A DNA stretch of 64,000 nt. Origin: Corynespora cassiicola (lineage: Eukaryota > Ascomycota > Dothideomycetes > Pleosporales > Corynesporascaceae). Position numbers and translations under genes: made by a program. The notes beneath the pieces were generated by a model. It did not search any database, was not told the DNA's origin, and saw only the letters and a list, made by a program, of their open reading frames with translations. Positions within the stretch are counted from its first letter, which is position 1. Each line of letters opens with the position of its first letter. The stretch covers positions 2,232,001-2,296,000 of the forward strand of contig JAEUWY010000001.1 of NCBI GenBank assembly GCA_022059125.1, given 5' to 3'. Below, one piece after another: positions 47,368 through 59,789 of this stretch.

Positions 47368-48377
47368 ATGTCGCAGTCATGGCATTTCGATGTTGACCAC
47401 TATCTCAACCGGGTGATACCGCCATCTCCAATACACCACTTACCGACACCCGCATCGAGATGGTTAGGGTACAGGAGGGAGAAGAGACAAGACGTTGGCA
47501 ACGTGCTTGGTGCGTGGTGGAGCCTTCTAGGAGCATTCTGCGGTCTAGCCGTGGTAGCGGCCGTGTTCAATAACACTGCAAGCATACAGACGCACAAACC
47601 TCCGGTGATGATTGCGAGTTTTGTAAGAAGTCTTTCTTTTTGACGTGCTCGCAGTATAGTGTTCGCATGCTGATTATGGCCGATGATTAGGGTGCCTCGG
47701 CCATTTTGGAGTACAACGCCATTCGGTCCCCGCTCGGTCAACCCAGAAATGCACTCCTCGGACACACATTCTCAGCCATCATCGCAGTTGGAATCACAAA
47801 GCTCTTTCAATACCATTCAGAGTTTGAAAGGCTGAGATGGGTGGCGGGTGCCGTGTGCTGTGGCGTTTCGTCGGCTGTTATGCTGCTGACAGGCACTGTG
47901 CATCCGCCTGGCGGTGCATCTGCTGTACTTGCCGCAACATCGCCCGAGATTACGGATATGGGCTGGTACTTTGTCGGACTCGTCATGTGGGGGACGACCT
48001 TGATGTTGATTGTCGGACTCGTCATCAACAACATTCAGAGGCAATTCCCAATGTACTGGTGGACGCCGCTGGACCTTCGCGTATCCAAAATGGAAGATGT
48101 CGAAACCCGCCCCGACGCTAGAGGTGGATTAGAAAAGAAGAGGACAGAGGAAGAGCAGGCAGAGATGGACGAAAAGAAGAGTGCCATTATCGTGTCTGCA
48201 TGGAATGTGCAGCTGCCAGAAGACTTATCTCTGAACGGAGAAGAGGCGGAGATACTGGAAAGGCTGAAGGACAGGCTCAGGAGATGTAGGGACAAAGAAG
48301 AGGAGACGAGTTCGGAGTCGGCCAGGTCGAGTGCAGACGTTACCATGGTACCAAGCCATGAAGGAAGGAGCGACTGA
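47368..48377 (+). CDS. HPP-family integral membrane protein
   Basis: One intron (47623-47690); 313 residues from the ATG at 47368. The HPP domain is recognised by the order of hydrophobic helices (LLGAFCGLAVVAAVFNN; GHTFSAIIAVGITKLF; WVAGAVCCGVSSAVMLLTGT; WYFVGLVMWGTTLMLIVGLV) and the signature TVHPPGGASAVLAA, which contains the His-Pro-Pro that names the family. Bacterial and plastid relatives have been linked to nitrite transport; the fungal role is unproven. A charged cytosolic tail of about 110 residues follows. I prefer this start because fungal homologues begin close to the SWHFDVDHYLNRVIPPSP segment; an upstream in-frame ATG at 47287 would add 27 residues including a run of five Lys. 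Confidence 0.82.
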
Positions 48378-49385
48378 AGCACCCTCGATCATAGCAAAGC
48401 ACCAACAGTGCATCGGAGACCTTTGAGCGTGGCCTTCGATTGTCTGTTTCACGGTTTGATCATCTTTGGCCGCGACCGACACGAGGAACTCCGCGGAATA
48501 ATCTTTGGCCCCCAGTCCACCAAGTGGCCACGATGTGTTGAGTTAGCATGTCATTTTGCATAGCGTACGGCGTTCTTGCTAGCATATGTGATGCGCTGCA
48601 TATAGAGAATCAATCGGACTTTACAAGGTTGCTGTTGCGACGTGCTGTTCACTTATCGGGGGCGCAGATCAGCTGCCACTTGCTGCGCGTACAGTGTCAG
48701 GCCAGGCCGTCCTTCAACAGCTGGACTCGTTCGGTGTCGACTGCTCAAGTAGGTTTCTCGGCCTGGATGGCGTATCCTCAACACGTCTTGCTCAAGCCGT
48801 GTTTCTGCTCTGCATGACGTCGTCGTGGACCTGTTCGTACTGACGGACAAGCGCGTGGAGGCCGAAGGGAGCAAACGCAGACAAGTCAGATACAAAGCCG
48901 GAGCGACAAGGTCCCCAGAGCCATGAAACGGTTTCTGTCATCCGGCAGAGATCCAGAGGAGAACAGAGAGGATGTTGGGGAATGGGAGGGCACCCTCTTT
49001 CGTTGATAAGAAAGTGGCTCGCTCTGATTGGCTGGCGGGATCCCGACGCCCAGGCATTGCCACAGTCGGCCGCGAAAAGAAAATTGGGCATTCATCGGAC
49101 GGGCATTGTAAGCTTGCTGCAACGCCGCTCTCTTTTTCTTTCCACCTCCCTCGCACTTCTCACTGCTTCCACAGACACTCCTTACCGGCTACTGAGAGGG
49201 CCGCTCGTTTTTGACTCGAGCGCTGAACCTTCCTGACCGACGCTTCCCAGCCTTGAGCCGGCCGCCTATCGATAAAGACTTTGAGTGGGCTTAGCGGGGC
49301 AACCCTGACGTCCGTTCCAACACTTGAATTTTCCTTCTCCCTCCTCCACCACAGCAGACCCCCGCGTCTTTACAACTAATCCAAA
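48378..49385. other. Intergenic region, nothing recognised
   Basis: About 1 kb between tandem + strand genes; the pyrimidine-rich last 250 bases are probably the ARB1 leader. Confidence 0.55.
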
Positions 49386-51345
49386 ATGGTCTCTGCATCC
49401 AAAGCCGCCCGCCAGGCAAAGCGCGCCGCCGATGGCAAGGAGCCCAAAAAGACGGCTGCCTCCAAGGTCTCTTCGCGCGCCGCCTCCAAGAACGCCTCCA
49501 AGGCCTCGTCCGTGAACGGCGACGATGTCGCCGAGGACCTTGAGCTCAACGAGGAGGTCAAGAAGCTCACCATGCAGGAGGACGACAAGGGTATCTCTGA
49601 CCGAGTGACCACCGGTGTGCTGGCTTCGCTCGCCGCTTCCCGCGACGTCAAGATCACCTCCGCCTCTCTCGTCTTCCACGGTCGAGTCTTCTTCAACGAC
49701 ACCACCATCGAAATCAACTACGGCCGTCGCTATGGTCTCTTGGGTGAGAACGGTTGCGGAAAGTCGACCCTGCTCAAGGCCATCGACAAGCGCGAGTTCC
49801 CCTTTCCTGACCACATCGACATCTACCTGCTCAACGAAGGTGCTCCCAAGACCGAGCTCGGTGCCTTGGAGTGGGTCGTCCGCGAGGCTGAGAACGAGCT
49901 CGCCCGCCTCGAGAAGCTCGCTGAGGATATCCTGGAGAATGACGGCCCCGAGAGCCCCATGCTCGAAGAAATTTACGAGGTAAGTTTTGCAGACTTCTCG
50001 GTCGGACAAAAACTGACACCGCAAAGCGTCAAGAGGGCATGGATCCTTCGACCTTCCACACCCGCGCCTCCCTCATCCTCACTGGTCTTGGCTTCAACAA
50101 GAAGACCATCAACAAGAAGACAAAGGACATGTCCGGTGGATGGCGTATGCGTGTGGCCCTTGGCAAGGCTCTCTTCGTCAAGCCCTCGCTGCTGTTGCTC
50201 GACGACCCCACTGCCCATTTGGACTTGGAGGCCTGCGTGTGGCTTGAGGAATACCTGAAGAGGTGGGACCGCACCCTCATCCTCGTCTCCCACTCCATGG
50301 ACTTCTTGAACGGTGTCTGCACCAACATGATCGACATGCGCATGAAGCAGCTGCTGTACTATGGTGGTAACTACGACTCGTACATCAAGACCCGTACCGA
50401 GCAGGAGACCAACCAGATGAAGGCCTACGAGAAGCAGCAGGATGAAATCAAGCACATCAAGAAGTTCATCGCTTCCGCCGGTACCTACGCCAACTTGGTG
50501 CGACAGGCCAAGTCCCGTCAGAAGATTTTGGACAAGATGGAGGCCGACGGTTTTATCCAGCCTGTCATTCCCGATCGTGTCTTTACTTTCCGCTTCGCAG
50601 ATGTTGAGAAGCTGCCTCCCCCCGTCTTGTCTCTTGACGATGTCACCTTCTCCTACTCCGGAAATGCCGCCGACAACCTGTACGAGCACCTCGACTTTGG
50701 TGTTGACATGGACTCCCGCACTGCCCTTGTCGGCCCCAACGGTGTCGGCAAGTCGACACTGCTCCGCATCTTCACCGGCGATCTTTCTCCCACCAGTGGT
50801 GTTGTATCTCGCCACACTCACTTGAAGTTGGGTGTCTACAGCCAGCACTCCGCTGAGCAGCTCGACCTCACCAAGTCGGCCCTGGACTTTGTTCGTGACA
50901 AGCACTCCAGCATCAGCCAGGACTACCAGTACTGGCGCCAGCAGCTTGGCCGTTATGGTCTGACTGGCGAGGCACAGACTGCCAAGATGGCGACGCTGTC
51001 CGACGGACAGAAGTCCCGTATCGTTTTCGCTCTTTTGGCTATTGAGGGCCCCAACATGTTGTTGTTGGACGAGCCTACCAACGGTTTGGATATCCCTACC
51101 ATCGACAGTTTGGCCGATGCCATCAACGCTTTCAGTGGAGGTGTTGTCGTTGTTTCTCACGACTTCCGGTATGTCGTTTCGTCCCAGCGTATCAGCAAGC
51201 TAGTACTGACAATTGAAGGTTGCTCGACAAGATTGCCAAGGATATCATGGTGTGCGAGAACAAGACCGTTACCAAGTGGGACGGCAGCATTGGAGACTAC
51301 AAGAAGCACCTCCAGAAGAAGATGTACGCTTCGGGTGCGCTCTAG
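49386..51345 (+). CDS. ARB1: ABC-F ATPase Arb1 (ribosome biogenesis)
   Basis: Soluble twin-ABC protein without membrane domains; yeast Arb1 shuttles between nucleus and cytoplasm and is needed for 40S and 60S maturation. Introns at 49980-50026 and 51169-51218 give 620 residues, the expected size. N-terminus is Lys/Ala/Ser-rich. First cassette: Walker A GENGCGKS, signature [15 protein letters not shown], Walker [16 protein letters not shown], whose DDPTAHLD variant is characteristic of Arb1/ABCF2. A helical linker rich in Lys/Gln follows (the ABC-tran 2 / P-site tRNA interaction region of ABC-F proteins). Second cassette: Walker A GPNGVGKS, signature [14 protein letters not shown], Walker [13 protein letters not shown]-loop VVSHDFR. 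All catalytic residues are present. The start ATG follows a leader ending CCAAA. Confidence 0.95.
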
Positions 51346-51890
51346 AGAAGGATGTAGAAGAATTTGTTCACTTGAAATGCATGCGTCCCCCGAGCTGCGA
51401 GACGCCGGTATGACCAAAAGCAATGGCCTTAATGCAGAGACTGGGATAACCTGCAGGAGGCTGGCAGCTCCTCGGGACCTGCTTCGGAGTCTCCCTGCAT
51501 GTGCAAAGGCATCTGGATTTTGCGTTTTAACGATGCATTGGGGATGTAGAGGAGTTTATAGACATTCGGTTTACGATCAAAATATGATTTCCTCAGAATC
51601 CCCTAACATGACTTGATGTGTGACAGTCAGCAATAGTGATGATGGTATCAGTGGGTCGGCCCCGGGGGCTCGTGGGCGTTGGTGTGATAGTTCAGCACGT
51701 GGCTGGCGGTGAACCGTGATCGCGAATGACGACCCCGCGAGCGCGACTCCGCGGCTATCCTCCGAACCTCACTCCACACTTATTACTGTCTTCCTGCCCA
51801 CTACCCACTCGCTCGGCATCTCAACCATATAACTGCCGGTAGCTGGAGTCTCCATACCCTCCACTCGAGTAGCAAACCAGTCCGCTCACC
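51346..51890. other. Intergenic region between ARB1 and FYV10
   Basis: 545 bp; ARB1 3' flank and FYV10 promoter. Nothing else recognised. Confidence 0.6.
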
Positions 51891-53298
51891 ATGGCGGAAC
51901 TCACAACGACCAAGCTCAATGCGGAATCGCACCTGCTCCTCGTATGCTACATTCTCACATAACATTATATTATGAGAAATATCTGCTCATGACTTTGGGT
52001 TTGCAGGACCAGCCACTTCTTCGCGTGCCATACGAACTCTCACGTCGAAACTTTAAAACCGCACAGCGCCATATCGAACGGGACACCGCCAACCTCGTCA
52101 AAGAGCTTGCTGCAACGCAGGTCATAGCGCCGACAGCCTCCGCGGACACTACACTGTCATCCCTCGACTCCATGATCTCAAAGATGCAGGGCTTGAAGCG
52201 GAAACTTGAAGGCTTGCATGAAGAAGAGATGCGCATACACAAAAGCAGCAAAGCACGGTTGCAGCACCTGCAGGACCTCTACGAGATACAAAGCCTCGTT
52301 GACGTCAAGTACGATGAGTGGTCAAGAACACGGCTCAGTAGGTTACTTGTGGACTACTTGTTAAGGGAGGGATACAGCGAGTCTGCCGCCCACTTGGCGC
52401 AGAGCAAGAACATCGAGCAGTTGGTCGACGTGGATGCCTTTGTGGCGTGCCACAAGATTGAGAGGAGCTTACGAGAAGGGAAGCGCACATCCGAGGCTCT
52501 GAAATGGTGTCAAGAAAATGGACAGGGGCTTAAGAAGGTTGGTAATATGCTGGAGTTTGAACTGCGACTGCAGCAGTACATTGAGCTGGTCAGACAAGGT
52601 CATGAAGCTGGTATCAGTGACGCGGGTTCTTTGGACGATGACGGTCTGAATGGCGTCAGTCTAGGTGGTGCTGGTGGCGAAGCAAAATTGGTAGAGGCTA
52701 GAGCTCACGCGAAGAAGTACCTCAGTACAAGCGGAGACTTTGAGTTGCTGGGCCGAGCGGCAGGCCTGTTGGCATATCGGCCCTGGGACGAAGTCGAGCC
52801 ATACGCAGTAAGGCGCTTACTGAGCCATGTTGCTGTTTCATCTACTGACTCACCATCTAGTCTCTCTATTCTTCATCTCGGTGGAACCATCTTGCCGATC
52901 TCTTCGTCACAACACACCACAACCTCTATTCTCTACCACCACGGCCTTTGCTACATATCGCTCTTAGCGCTGGTCTTTCCGCACTCAAGACACCCTCCTG
53001 CCATTCAGAGTTCCTCTCCTCGTCGGCCAACGCTTCTTCTTCAGCTACAACTGTCTGTCCCATCTGCAGCACTGAACTCAACGACCTCGCTAGGAATGTT
53101 CCATACGCTCATCACACAAAGAGTATTGTCGAGAGCGACCCCGTAGTGTTGCCGAACGGCCGCATCTACGGACGGGAGAGGTTGCGGCAGTTCAATGAAA
53201 AGGTGGGCACGGACAAGGGCTGTGTACGAGACCCGGTAGCGGGAATCAACAGTGAAACCTGGAGCGAATCCGATGTCCGGAAAGTTTTCATCATGTGA
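51891..53298 (+). CDS. FYV10: Fyv10/Gid9-family (MAEA-like) subunit of the GID/CTLH ubiquitin ligase
   Basis: Part of the E3 complex that in yeast degrades gluconeogenic enzymes when glucose returns. Introns at 51942-52006 and 52808-52860 give 429 residues. Order of parts: an N-terminal helical region; a LisH motif (LSRLLVDYLLREGYSESAAH); a CTLH domain (around IERSLREGKRTSEALKWCQE); a CRA region ending in LPPRPLLHIALSAGLSALKT; and the C-terminal degenerate RING starting VCPICSTELNDLARNVPYAH and including VLPNGRIYGRERL. The degenerate RING with few zinc ligands is the hallmark separating this subunit from other CTLH proteins. I called it Fyv10/Gid9-type from the LPPRPLLHIALSAGLSALKT block and MAEA-like tail; Gid2/Rmd5 has a different end. 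It is convergent with BMT5, with 202 bp between stops. Confidence 0.9.
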
Positions 53299-53500
53299 TT
53301 CACGACCTCGTTTACTGGGTCTTTGCGGTTTAATGGCGTTTGGTGGTATGGCCATCTGCTTCTTTGGCATAGCGAGGCGTATGGATCCAGGCACTCTCTT
53401 CATCATAACAGGTCCTCTTCGGCCAGATCAGCGATATAGGTTCCTGTTAGCGAGCAAACTGCTCTGCTTTGTCAATGAAGACACTTCCACCCTTGAATGC

Positions 53501-54592
53501 TCAGTCTTCCTCGCTGTCGCTGTCGTCTCTGGGCCTCTTCTTCCCTTTCTTTTTGTTCTTCTTTGCCCTCTCATCCGCACTATCGGGCTCCACGGGCACC
53601 TTTTCAAACACGTACATCCTTGCCTCCCTATCCTCGCCCTTCCACGCTCCACCTCCTTCGATTTCACCCAAAGTCCTTACATGCTTGTAACCAGGATAAT
53701 CCGCCCAATCAAACCGGAAGCTCTCCACTACTTTGAGCCCCGCATGTCTGGCCAGATCGCGCACATTCCACAGCGTATACGGCTCGCCCTCGAACAGTGT
53801 GACTATGACCCTGCCCCCCGTCTTCAAAAACTCTCTCCGCACCCTCTTCGCCCCACCCCCCTCGCCCTCCCTCTTCTCCGAATCCCTCTTCCTCTTCTTC
53901 CCATTCATCTCCAAGCACGCCTCGAAGAACGAAACCAGGAGCGCCTGATTCGCCCTCACCTGCCTATTCACATCTGTGCTCAACCCACCCGTATGCGGGA
54001 ACATGAACGCTATCGTATCCCACCCACTCCCTGCCTTTGCCGCGCCGTCCTCCTCACCATCCCCCTCCACCTCGGGCGCGCGCAGCTCCTTGTACGAAGA
54101 CAAGCGCGCGGCATCGATGCCGTGGAAGAGCGGCACGGGCGGCGCCAACTCGCGCAGCTCTGCCCGCACGCCCGCGAACGAGGGGTACTTGTCCAGCACC
54201 TCTGCCTCGCCATCGTACGAGGTGGCCGTCACGTTTGCGCAGCCGTGCTCGATGGCGAGGCTTCGCGCAAAAGTGAAGTCGCCCTCGCCCACGAGGAGGA
54301 TGGAGGAGTATGTTCCAAAGGGGATGGGCGGTTTTTGGGACGCTTGCTGGGGCTTGGGGGTGGAGTCAGGGTTCTTGGATGAGGAGGCGGCGGCGGTCGT
54401 GGACGAGGATGCGGCGCTTTTCTTGGAGGAACGGGGGGTCGATTGAGTGCCTGTGGGTTTGGGCTTCGAGGATTGGGGCGTCGAGGGTGAGGGTTTGGCG
54501 TTGGTGGTCGATTTGCGGTGGTGTGCGGCGAGCTTGCGGGCTTCGTCGCGCTTCAGTTCGCGGCGCGCGCGCTTAGTCTTGGTCTTGGACAT
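53501..54592 (-). CDS. BMT5: 25S rRNA (uridine-N3)-methyltransferase, BMT5-like (DUF2431)
   Basis: Methylates N3 of a uridine in the large-subunit rRNA; nucleolar in yeast. Single exon, 363 residues. N-terminal 90 residues are Lys/Arg then Ser/Thr/Pro-rich, consistent with nucleolar retention. The DUF2431 core begins SILLVGEGDFTFARSLA (SAM-binding GEGDFSF-type motif, the family hallmark), followed by VTATSYD, FHGIDA, WDTIAFMFPHTGG and the late block VIVTLFEGEPYTLWNVRDLA with FDWADYPGYKHVRT. A Lys/Arg/Gly-rich insert (GKKRKRDSEKREGEGGG) separates motifs and the tail is basic then acidic. The start ATG is the first in frame; the MSKTKTKRARRELKRDEARK opening is typical of nucleolar proteins. Confidence 0.9.
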   Translation of the reverse strand: MSKTKTKRARRELKRDEARKLAAHHRKSTTNAKPSPSTPQSSKPKPTGTQSTPRSSKKSAASSSTTAAASSSKNPDSTPKPQQASQKPPIPFGTYSSILLVGEGDFTFARSLAIEHGCANVTATSYDGEAEVLDKYPSFAGVRAELRELAPPVPLFHGIDAARLSSYKELRAPEVEGDGEEDGAAKAGSGWDTIAFMFPHTGGLSTDVNRQVRANQALLVSFFEACLEMNGKKRKRDSEKREGEGGGAKRVRREFLKTGGRVIVTLFEGEPYTLWNVRDLARHAGLKVVESFRFDWADYPGYKHVRTLGEIEGGGAWKGEDREARMYVFEKVPVEPDSADERAKKNKKKGKKRPRDDSDSEED

Positions 54593-54992
54593 TGTGGAAA
54601 GGGTGGCGTGATTTTAATTATGCACGAGGATCTGTGGGGTGCATAGGTGGGATTGGTGAGCCGCAGGGCTGGTGAGATATTGCGGGGGTTCTGTGCAATC
54701 TGATGATGGGATTTCTGAAATTTTGGGAGCTAGGGCCACCCGCATGCCTAGGTCTTCACGCGTCCATGGTGTGCCCGCGGAGAGGGGCTGTACTTGGCAT
54801 GTTCGATCATGGACCGCATACGTGCATTGCATAGCTGCTCTAAACGACTAAATGTACAGTAGACGGGACTTGGATACAAAGACATCCCATGCGCAGCCAT
54901 CCGCAGTCTGCCTGCCAGAACCTTGATATCGCTCTAAAGTCAAACCAATAAGGAAATTTGCTCCTCCATTCGGCCGCGCGAAACAGACCCTT
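54593..54992. other. Intergenic region
   Basis: 400 bp between the BMT5 start and the 3' end of the succinyl-CoA ligase gene (both minus strand). BMT5 promoter by position; nothing else seen. Confidence 0.55.
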
Positions 54993-56311
54993 TTATATCA
55001 GGTCACGCTTCACGAACTGATCGTACAAAGTCTTGCCGAGGGCAGCAGGCGAACGCTCGACAACGACACCGGCGGCCTCAAGGGCGTTGATCTTGGAGTT
55101 GGCATCACCCTTGCCACCGCTGACGATGGCACCAGCGTGACCCATTCTCCTGCCTGGAGGCGCGGAGATACCGGCGATGAAGCTGACGACGGGCTTGTTG
55201 GCGGTGTTGTACTCCTTCAAGAAATCGGCGGCGTCCTCCTCAGCGGATCCACCAATCTCTCCGATCATGATGATACCGTCAGTCTCCTCGTCCTCGAGGA
55301 AGACCTTCAGGCAGTCGATGAAGTTGGTTCCGGAGAAGGGGTCACCACCGATACCAACAACGAGCGACTGACCAAGTCCGGCCTGGGTGGTCTGGTTGAC
55401 GGCCTCGTAGGTGAGGGTTCCGGAACGGGAGACAATACCGACACGGCCGCGCTTGTGGATGAAGCCGGGCATGATGCCGATCTTGCACTGACCCTACGAG
55501 GCTATTAGAGCTGGAAGGTTGAGGGGGGCTCTGCGGCACATACAGGAGCGATGATACCAGGGCAGTTAGGTCCGACCATGCGGGTCTTGTTCTGGGACTT
55601 GAGCATGTCGGTGATGCGGACCATGTCTGTAGTTATTAGCACCCTCACAAGCCAAGTTGAGTAGATATTGCCGTACCATGCTGGGGGATACCCTCGGTGA
55701 TGCTAGAATCAAAGACTGTAAGCTTTTGCGTACTCGAGAGCTTTATGCACACTTACGTCACAACGAGAGGGACCTCTGCGGTAATGGCCTCCTCGATACT
55801 CCTGGCAGCAAGCGGGGGACTGCAATATTGTTAGGAAAATCGTGAAATGCGCGTCGAGATGGGCGCGGGCAGCATACGGAACGAAGATGGCAGACGCGGT
55901 AGCTCCAGTCTGCTTGATAGCATCCTCTACCGTCGCAAAGACGGGCTTGCCGAGGTGCTCAGTGCCAGCCTTCTTCGGGTTGGTGCCTCCGACGACATTT
56001 GTGCCTATATTTTCGCGTCAATTGAGCTTCTCGAGGACATCGGGGTAGCTCTGGGAGGCGGCGCATACCGTACTCGATGGCCTGCTGGGCGTGGAAACTG
56101 CCAAACTGTCAGCGCCTGTCATCTACCCCTAGCTTCTCCGTCGCACTCACGTTCCCTGCTTTCCGGTGAAACCCTGGAACAGCACCTTTGTGTCGCCGTT
56201 GATGCGGAGGTTCTTGATGGTCTGGCTGTACGGGGAAGAGCTTGTCGCATACGACTGCCTCGACGCGGCTTTGCGGAGCGAGGAGCTCAAGGGTCTGCGG
56301 AAGGCCTGCAT
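54993..56311 (-). CDS. LSC1: Succinate-CoA ligase alpha subunit, mitochondrial
   Basis: Catalyses the substrate-level phosphorylation step of the TCA cycle (succinyl-CoA to succinate with NTP formation) together with the beta subunit. Seven exons; introns at 56098-56150, 56005-56068, 55820-55877, 55703-55756, 55627-55676 and 55494-55543; 329 residues. The N-terminus ([20 protein letters not shown]) is a mitochondrial presequence: basic, Ser-rich and without acidic residues. CoA-binding fold: [19 protein letters not shown] and GGTNPKKAG. Later conserved blocks are [44 protein letters not shown] and the active-site [14 protein letters not shown], whose His is phosphorylated in catalysis. The first exons are unusually short (one of 26 bp, one of 29 bp) but each is needed for the family sequence. 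Confidence 0.95.
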
Positions 56312-57595
56312 CGTGACAATGTAGCTGTCACGAAAGCAGAGCTAGCTGTTCGGGACGGGATATGAGGTAATGGGGTTGATGGGGATGGTTGAGCGGAGAG
56401 GAGGTGCGACATATGCCGCTTGTTCTTCGGGTCTTCTTGGACCGCCAATCTAAAATCTTTTGACGCCCGCGGGTGAGCAGGGGTCTGCGCCCGAGCTTCA
56501 CGAAAATACCTCGCCGATTTCACTTCTTCAGCACTGCATCCATCCAAAAGGCGCTTGTTTACCATTACGTCCGCGGCTCAAGCCGATTTTGGGCAATCCA
56601 CGTGATTTTGGAATGTCACATGTCAGTCTCGTTCACCCCGCGACCGTGGAAATGGAGGAGACCCGACACAGCGAGCTCCACAGCCATGCAGCATGAGAAA
56701 ATATCAAGATCCCACAAATATCAGATGAGAGCAAATACTGTAATGGATACGAGCGTTTTACACCCCGCTTCAGCTTGTATTACGTTTGGAGCATTGTAGA
56801 CTCATCAAGCATTTAATCATGGTGCATGACAAGTGCCCGAAAGCTCATGGGCGTTGCTCGACAGCTTTCTTCCTTGGTGCCAGTCTACCGTGGTCGATCA
56901 AACCCACCTGACCATTCATGCAGACGCCACTGGAGTTAGTGAGCTGCCAGCACATGCCCTCCAAACGGCTCCCAAATCCACTGTTGGATGAGGAAACTGT
57001 TGTTCTCAAGTCATCTACTATTAATTCGAAGCTATTTATATATCGCTTTGGCGAAATACAAAATAGTTCTTTTCTTTTAGTGGCGGTGGCTGACGGTTAA
57101 ATGCGCATTACCAAAGCTACCTTTGAAGGTTGAGAGCGTTCAGTATTCACAGAATGTCTGCTACAATGTATGTATTCCTGTATACCTGTCAGCGAATACC
57201 CCAAGCATTGATGTCAAGTGGTTGCATAAATAACAACAGCTTCTATGATGATTTGCCTAGCATGCTTAGAATAGAATGCTTTGATTTTGGATAGCAGCCT
57301 CTCCAGGCTGAATACCTAACCTGTGCCTTATGAAACAAAGAGACGAGACGATAAATGCCGATTCGCAGCTATTTCTCCAAAATTTTGGATTTTTCTTTCT
57401 GATTCCAGGTTCATATTATCTAACGGCAATTAGGAGTTCAAAGATGCTGCCCTAGTGCGCATGTTCACTCATAATAGGCTAAGCCAAAGAAGGTCTAGCT
57501 CGATCTTCAAAATTCCCCCACCCGTGACTCCACATCGAGGCTCAAAAGATATTCGCCATCCGCCATCAGACACCCAAAAGGCCACACGTTCAACC
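56312..57595. other. Divergent intergenic region
   Basis: About 1.3 kb between the start codons of LSC1 (-) and ELP3 (+). Left part GC-balanced, 56,700-57,450 AT-rich. No gene recognised. Confidence 0.55.
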
Positions 57596-59379
57596 ATGGC
57601 GACCGCTACGGTAACAGAGACGCGCACCAAGAACCGGCTCCCGAAAAATATCAAGCTGGCTCCGGAAAATGAGCGTTACATGCGGGCGTGCGCCGAGATT
57701 GCCTCGACCCTCATTGAGGACTACGAGTCGCAAGCGGACGGCTCGAAGCCGAAAAGAGATCTAAACCTGAACGCGCTGAGGGGCCAAATCTCCAAGAAAC
57801 ATTATTTGAAGAGCCAGCCGCCACTGACTGCGATCATTGCGGCTGTGCCTGAGCATTATAAGAAATACATTTTGCCCAAGTTGATCGCAAAACCTATCCG
57901 TATGTAACATGCAAATCATACTGCAAGATATAGCGCATACTGATGAGCAACACAGGAACGAGTTCGGGTATTGCAGTAGTGGCAGTCATGTGCAAGCCGC
58001 ATCGCTGCCCTCACATCTCCTACACGGGCAACATCTGCGTGTACTGTCCCGGAGGCCCAGACTCGGACTTCGAGTACTCGACCCAGTCTTACACTGGCTA
58101 CGAGCCGACTTCCATGCGCGCCATCCGCGCACGATATGACCCGTACGAGCAGGCCCGTGGCCGTGTAGACCAGATCAAATCTCTCGGCCACAGTGTCGAC
58201 AAGGTAGAGTACATTATCATGGGCGGCACATTCATGTCGCTGCCCGAGTCCTACCGGGACGAATTCATCTCGCAGCTGCACAACGCACTTTCTGGCTACC
58301 AGACCAAGGACGTCGATGAGGCCGTTGCGGCGGGTGAGATGAGCAACATCAAATGCGTTGGTATCACCATCGAGACACGGCCAGACTACTGCCTGGACAC
58401 CCATCTCTCCTCCATGCTGCGGTATGGCTGCACACGTCTGGAGATTGGTGTACAGTCCCTCTACGAAGACGTTGCGCGCGACACGAACCGTGGCCACACA
58501 GTCGCTGCTGTGGCGAAAACCTTTTGCCTTGCCAAAGATGCAGGCTTCAAGGTCGTCTCGCACATGATGCCCGATCTACCTAACGTCGGCATGGAGCGCG
58601 ACCTTGACCAGTTCGTCGAGTATTTCTCGAACCCGGATTTCCGCACCGATGGCCTGAAGATCTACCCCACGCTCGTTATCCGCGGAACAGGTCTGTACGA
58701 ACTCTGGCGGACCGGCCGCTACAAGAACTATACACCGAATGCCCTCATTGATATCGTGGCACGCATTTTGGCCCTCGTTCCACCATGGACCCGTATCTAC
58801 CGTGTGCAGCGCGATATCCCCATGCCGCTTGTGACATCTGGGGTCGAGAACGGTAACCTTCGTGAACTGGCTCTAGCCCGTATGAAGGACTTTGGAACGT
58901 CATGTCGAGACGTGCGGACCCGTGAAGTTGGTATCAACGAGGTAAAGCACAAGATCAGGCCCGACCAGGTGGAGCTTGTGCGTAGGGACTACACTGCGAA
59001 CGGAGGCTGGGAGACTTTCTTAGCGTACGAGGATCCCAAGCAGGACATTCTCATCGCGCTACTTCGTCTCAGACAGTGCTCCAAGGAGCACACTTTCCGT
59101 CCTGAGCTCACAGGCCAGCCCACATCCCTGGTCCGTGAATTGCATGTGTACGGTTCGGCGGTTCCTGTGCATGCAAGAGATCCCAAGAAGTTCCAGCACC
59201 AAGGCTACGGCACCCTCCTCATGGAAGAAGCTGAGCGCATTGCGAGAGAGGAGCATGGAAGCAGCAAGATTAGCGTCATCTCTGGTGTAGGTGTGAGGAG
59301 CTACTATGCGAAGTTGGGATACTGGCTTGATGGGCCGTATATGAGCAAGACGTTGGAGCCTGATTGGGAAAGGGAATAA
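57596..59379 (+). CDS. ELP3: Elongator subunit 3, tRNA uridine carboxymethyltransferase (radical SAM + GNAT)
   Basis: Catalytic subunit of Elongator, which builds the cm5U side chain at the tRNA wobble uridine using SAM and acetyl-CoA. One intron (57900-57955), 575 residues. Radical SAM cluster: [20 protein letters not shown], the Cys-x4-Cys-x9-Cys-x2-Cys spacing of Elp3, followed by [21 protein letters not shown] zinc/tRNA-contact region lies around [13 protein letters not shown]. The GNAT acetyltransferase domain is at the C-terminus, with [19 protein letters not shown] (acetyl-CoA loop) and [18 protein letters not shown]. The ATG at 57596 gives the expected N-terminus; the leader upstream is open but lacks family similarity. 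One of the most conserved proteins in eukaryotes, so assignment is secure. Confidence 0.97.
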
Positions 59380-59789
59380 AGCATTAGATTGGGTGTACAA
59401 AATATAGAGAAGGGTGGAAGGACATGGCAGGTTCATGCACTTATGGCGTTAAAGGGCATACCAGGATGACCATGATATACGTTCCAAACGAAAACTTAGC
59501 TTTCATGCTTCAGTGTAGATATATTCCATTGCATATGTCGCGCTAATCATCTACAAATCCCCAAAGCCAATCCGATGAAAATAGCCAATGCCAATAGAAC
59601 GCCGTTAGTTCTAGCTAGAAGTTACAGAATTGCAATGATGTACTGCCCCCACTTTGGGGACAGTAGCGGTAGGAGAGCGGTGGTAGCGTGATGGTTTCCC
59701 TCGGAGGGACGTGTCCCTGTGGGGATGGTGTGGTGATGTAGGAGATGCGAGTCGAGTGTAGGTTTGACGAGTATCTGGAAGTTAAGCGC
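59380..59789. other. Intergenic region between convergent genes
   Basis: 410 bp between the stop codons of ELP3 (+) and the V-ATPase f gene (-). Nothing recognised. Confidence 0.6.

Noticed and set aside
49973..51160. 395-codon minus-strand frame opposite ARB1
   Set aside because: Antisense shadow of the ABC-F coding sequence; no family of its own.
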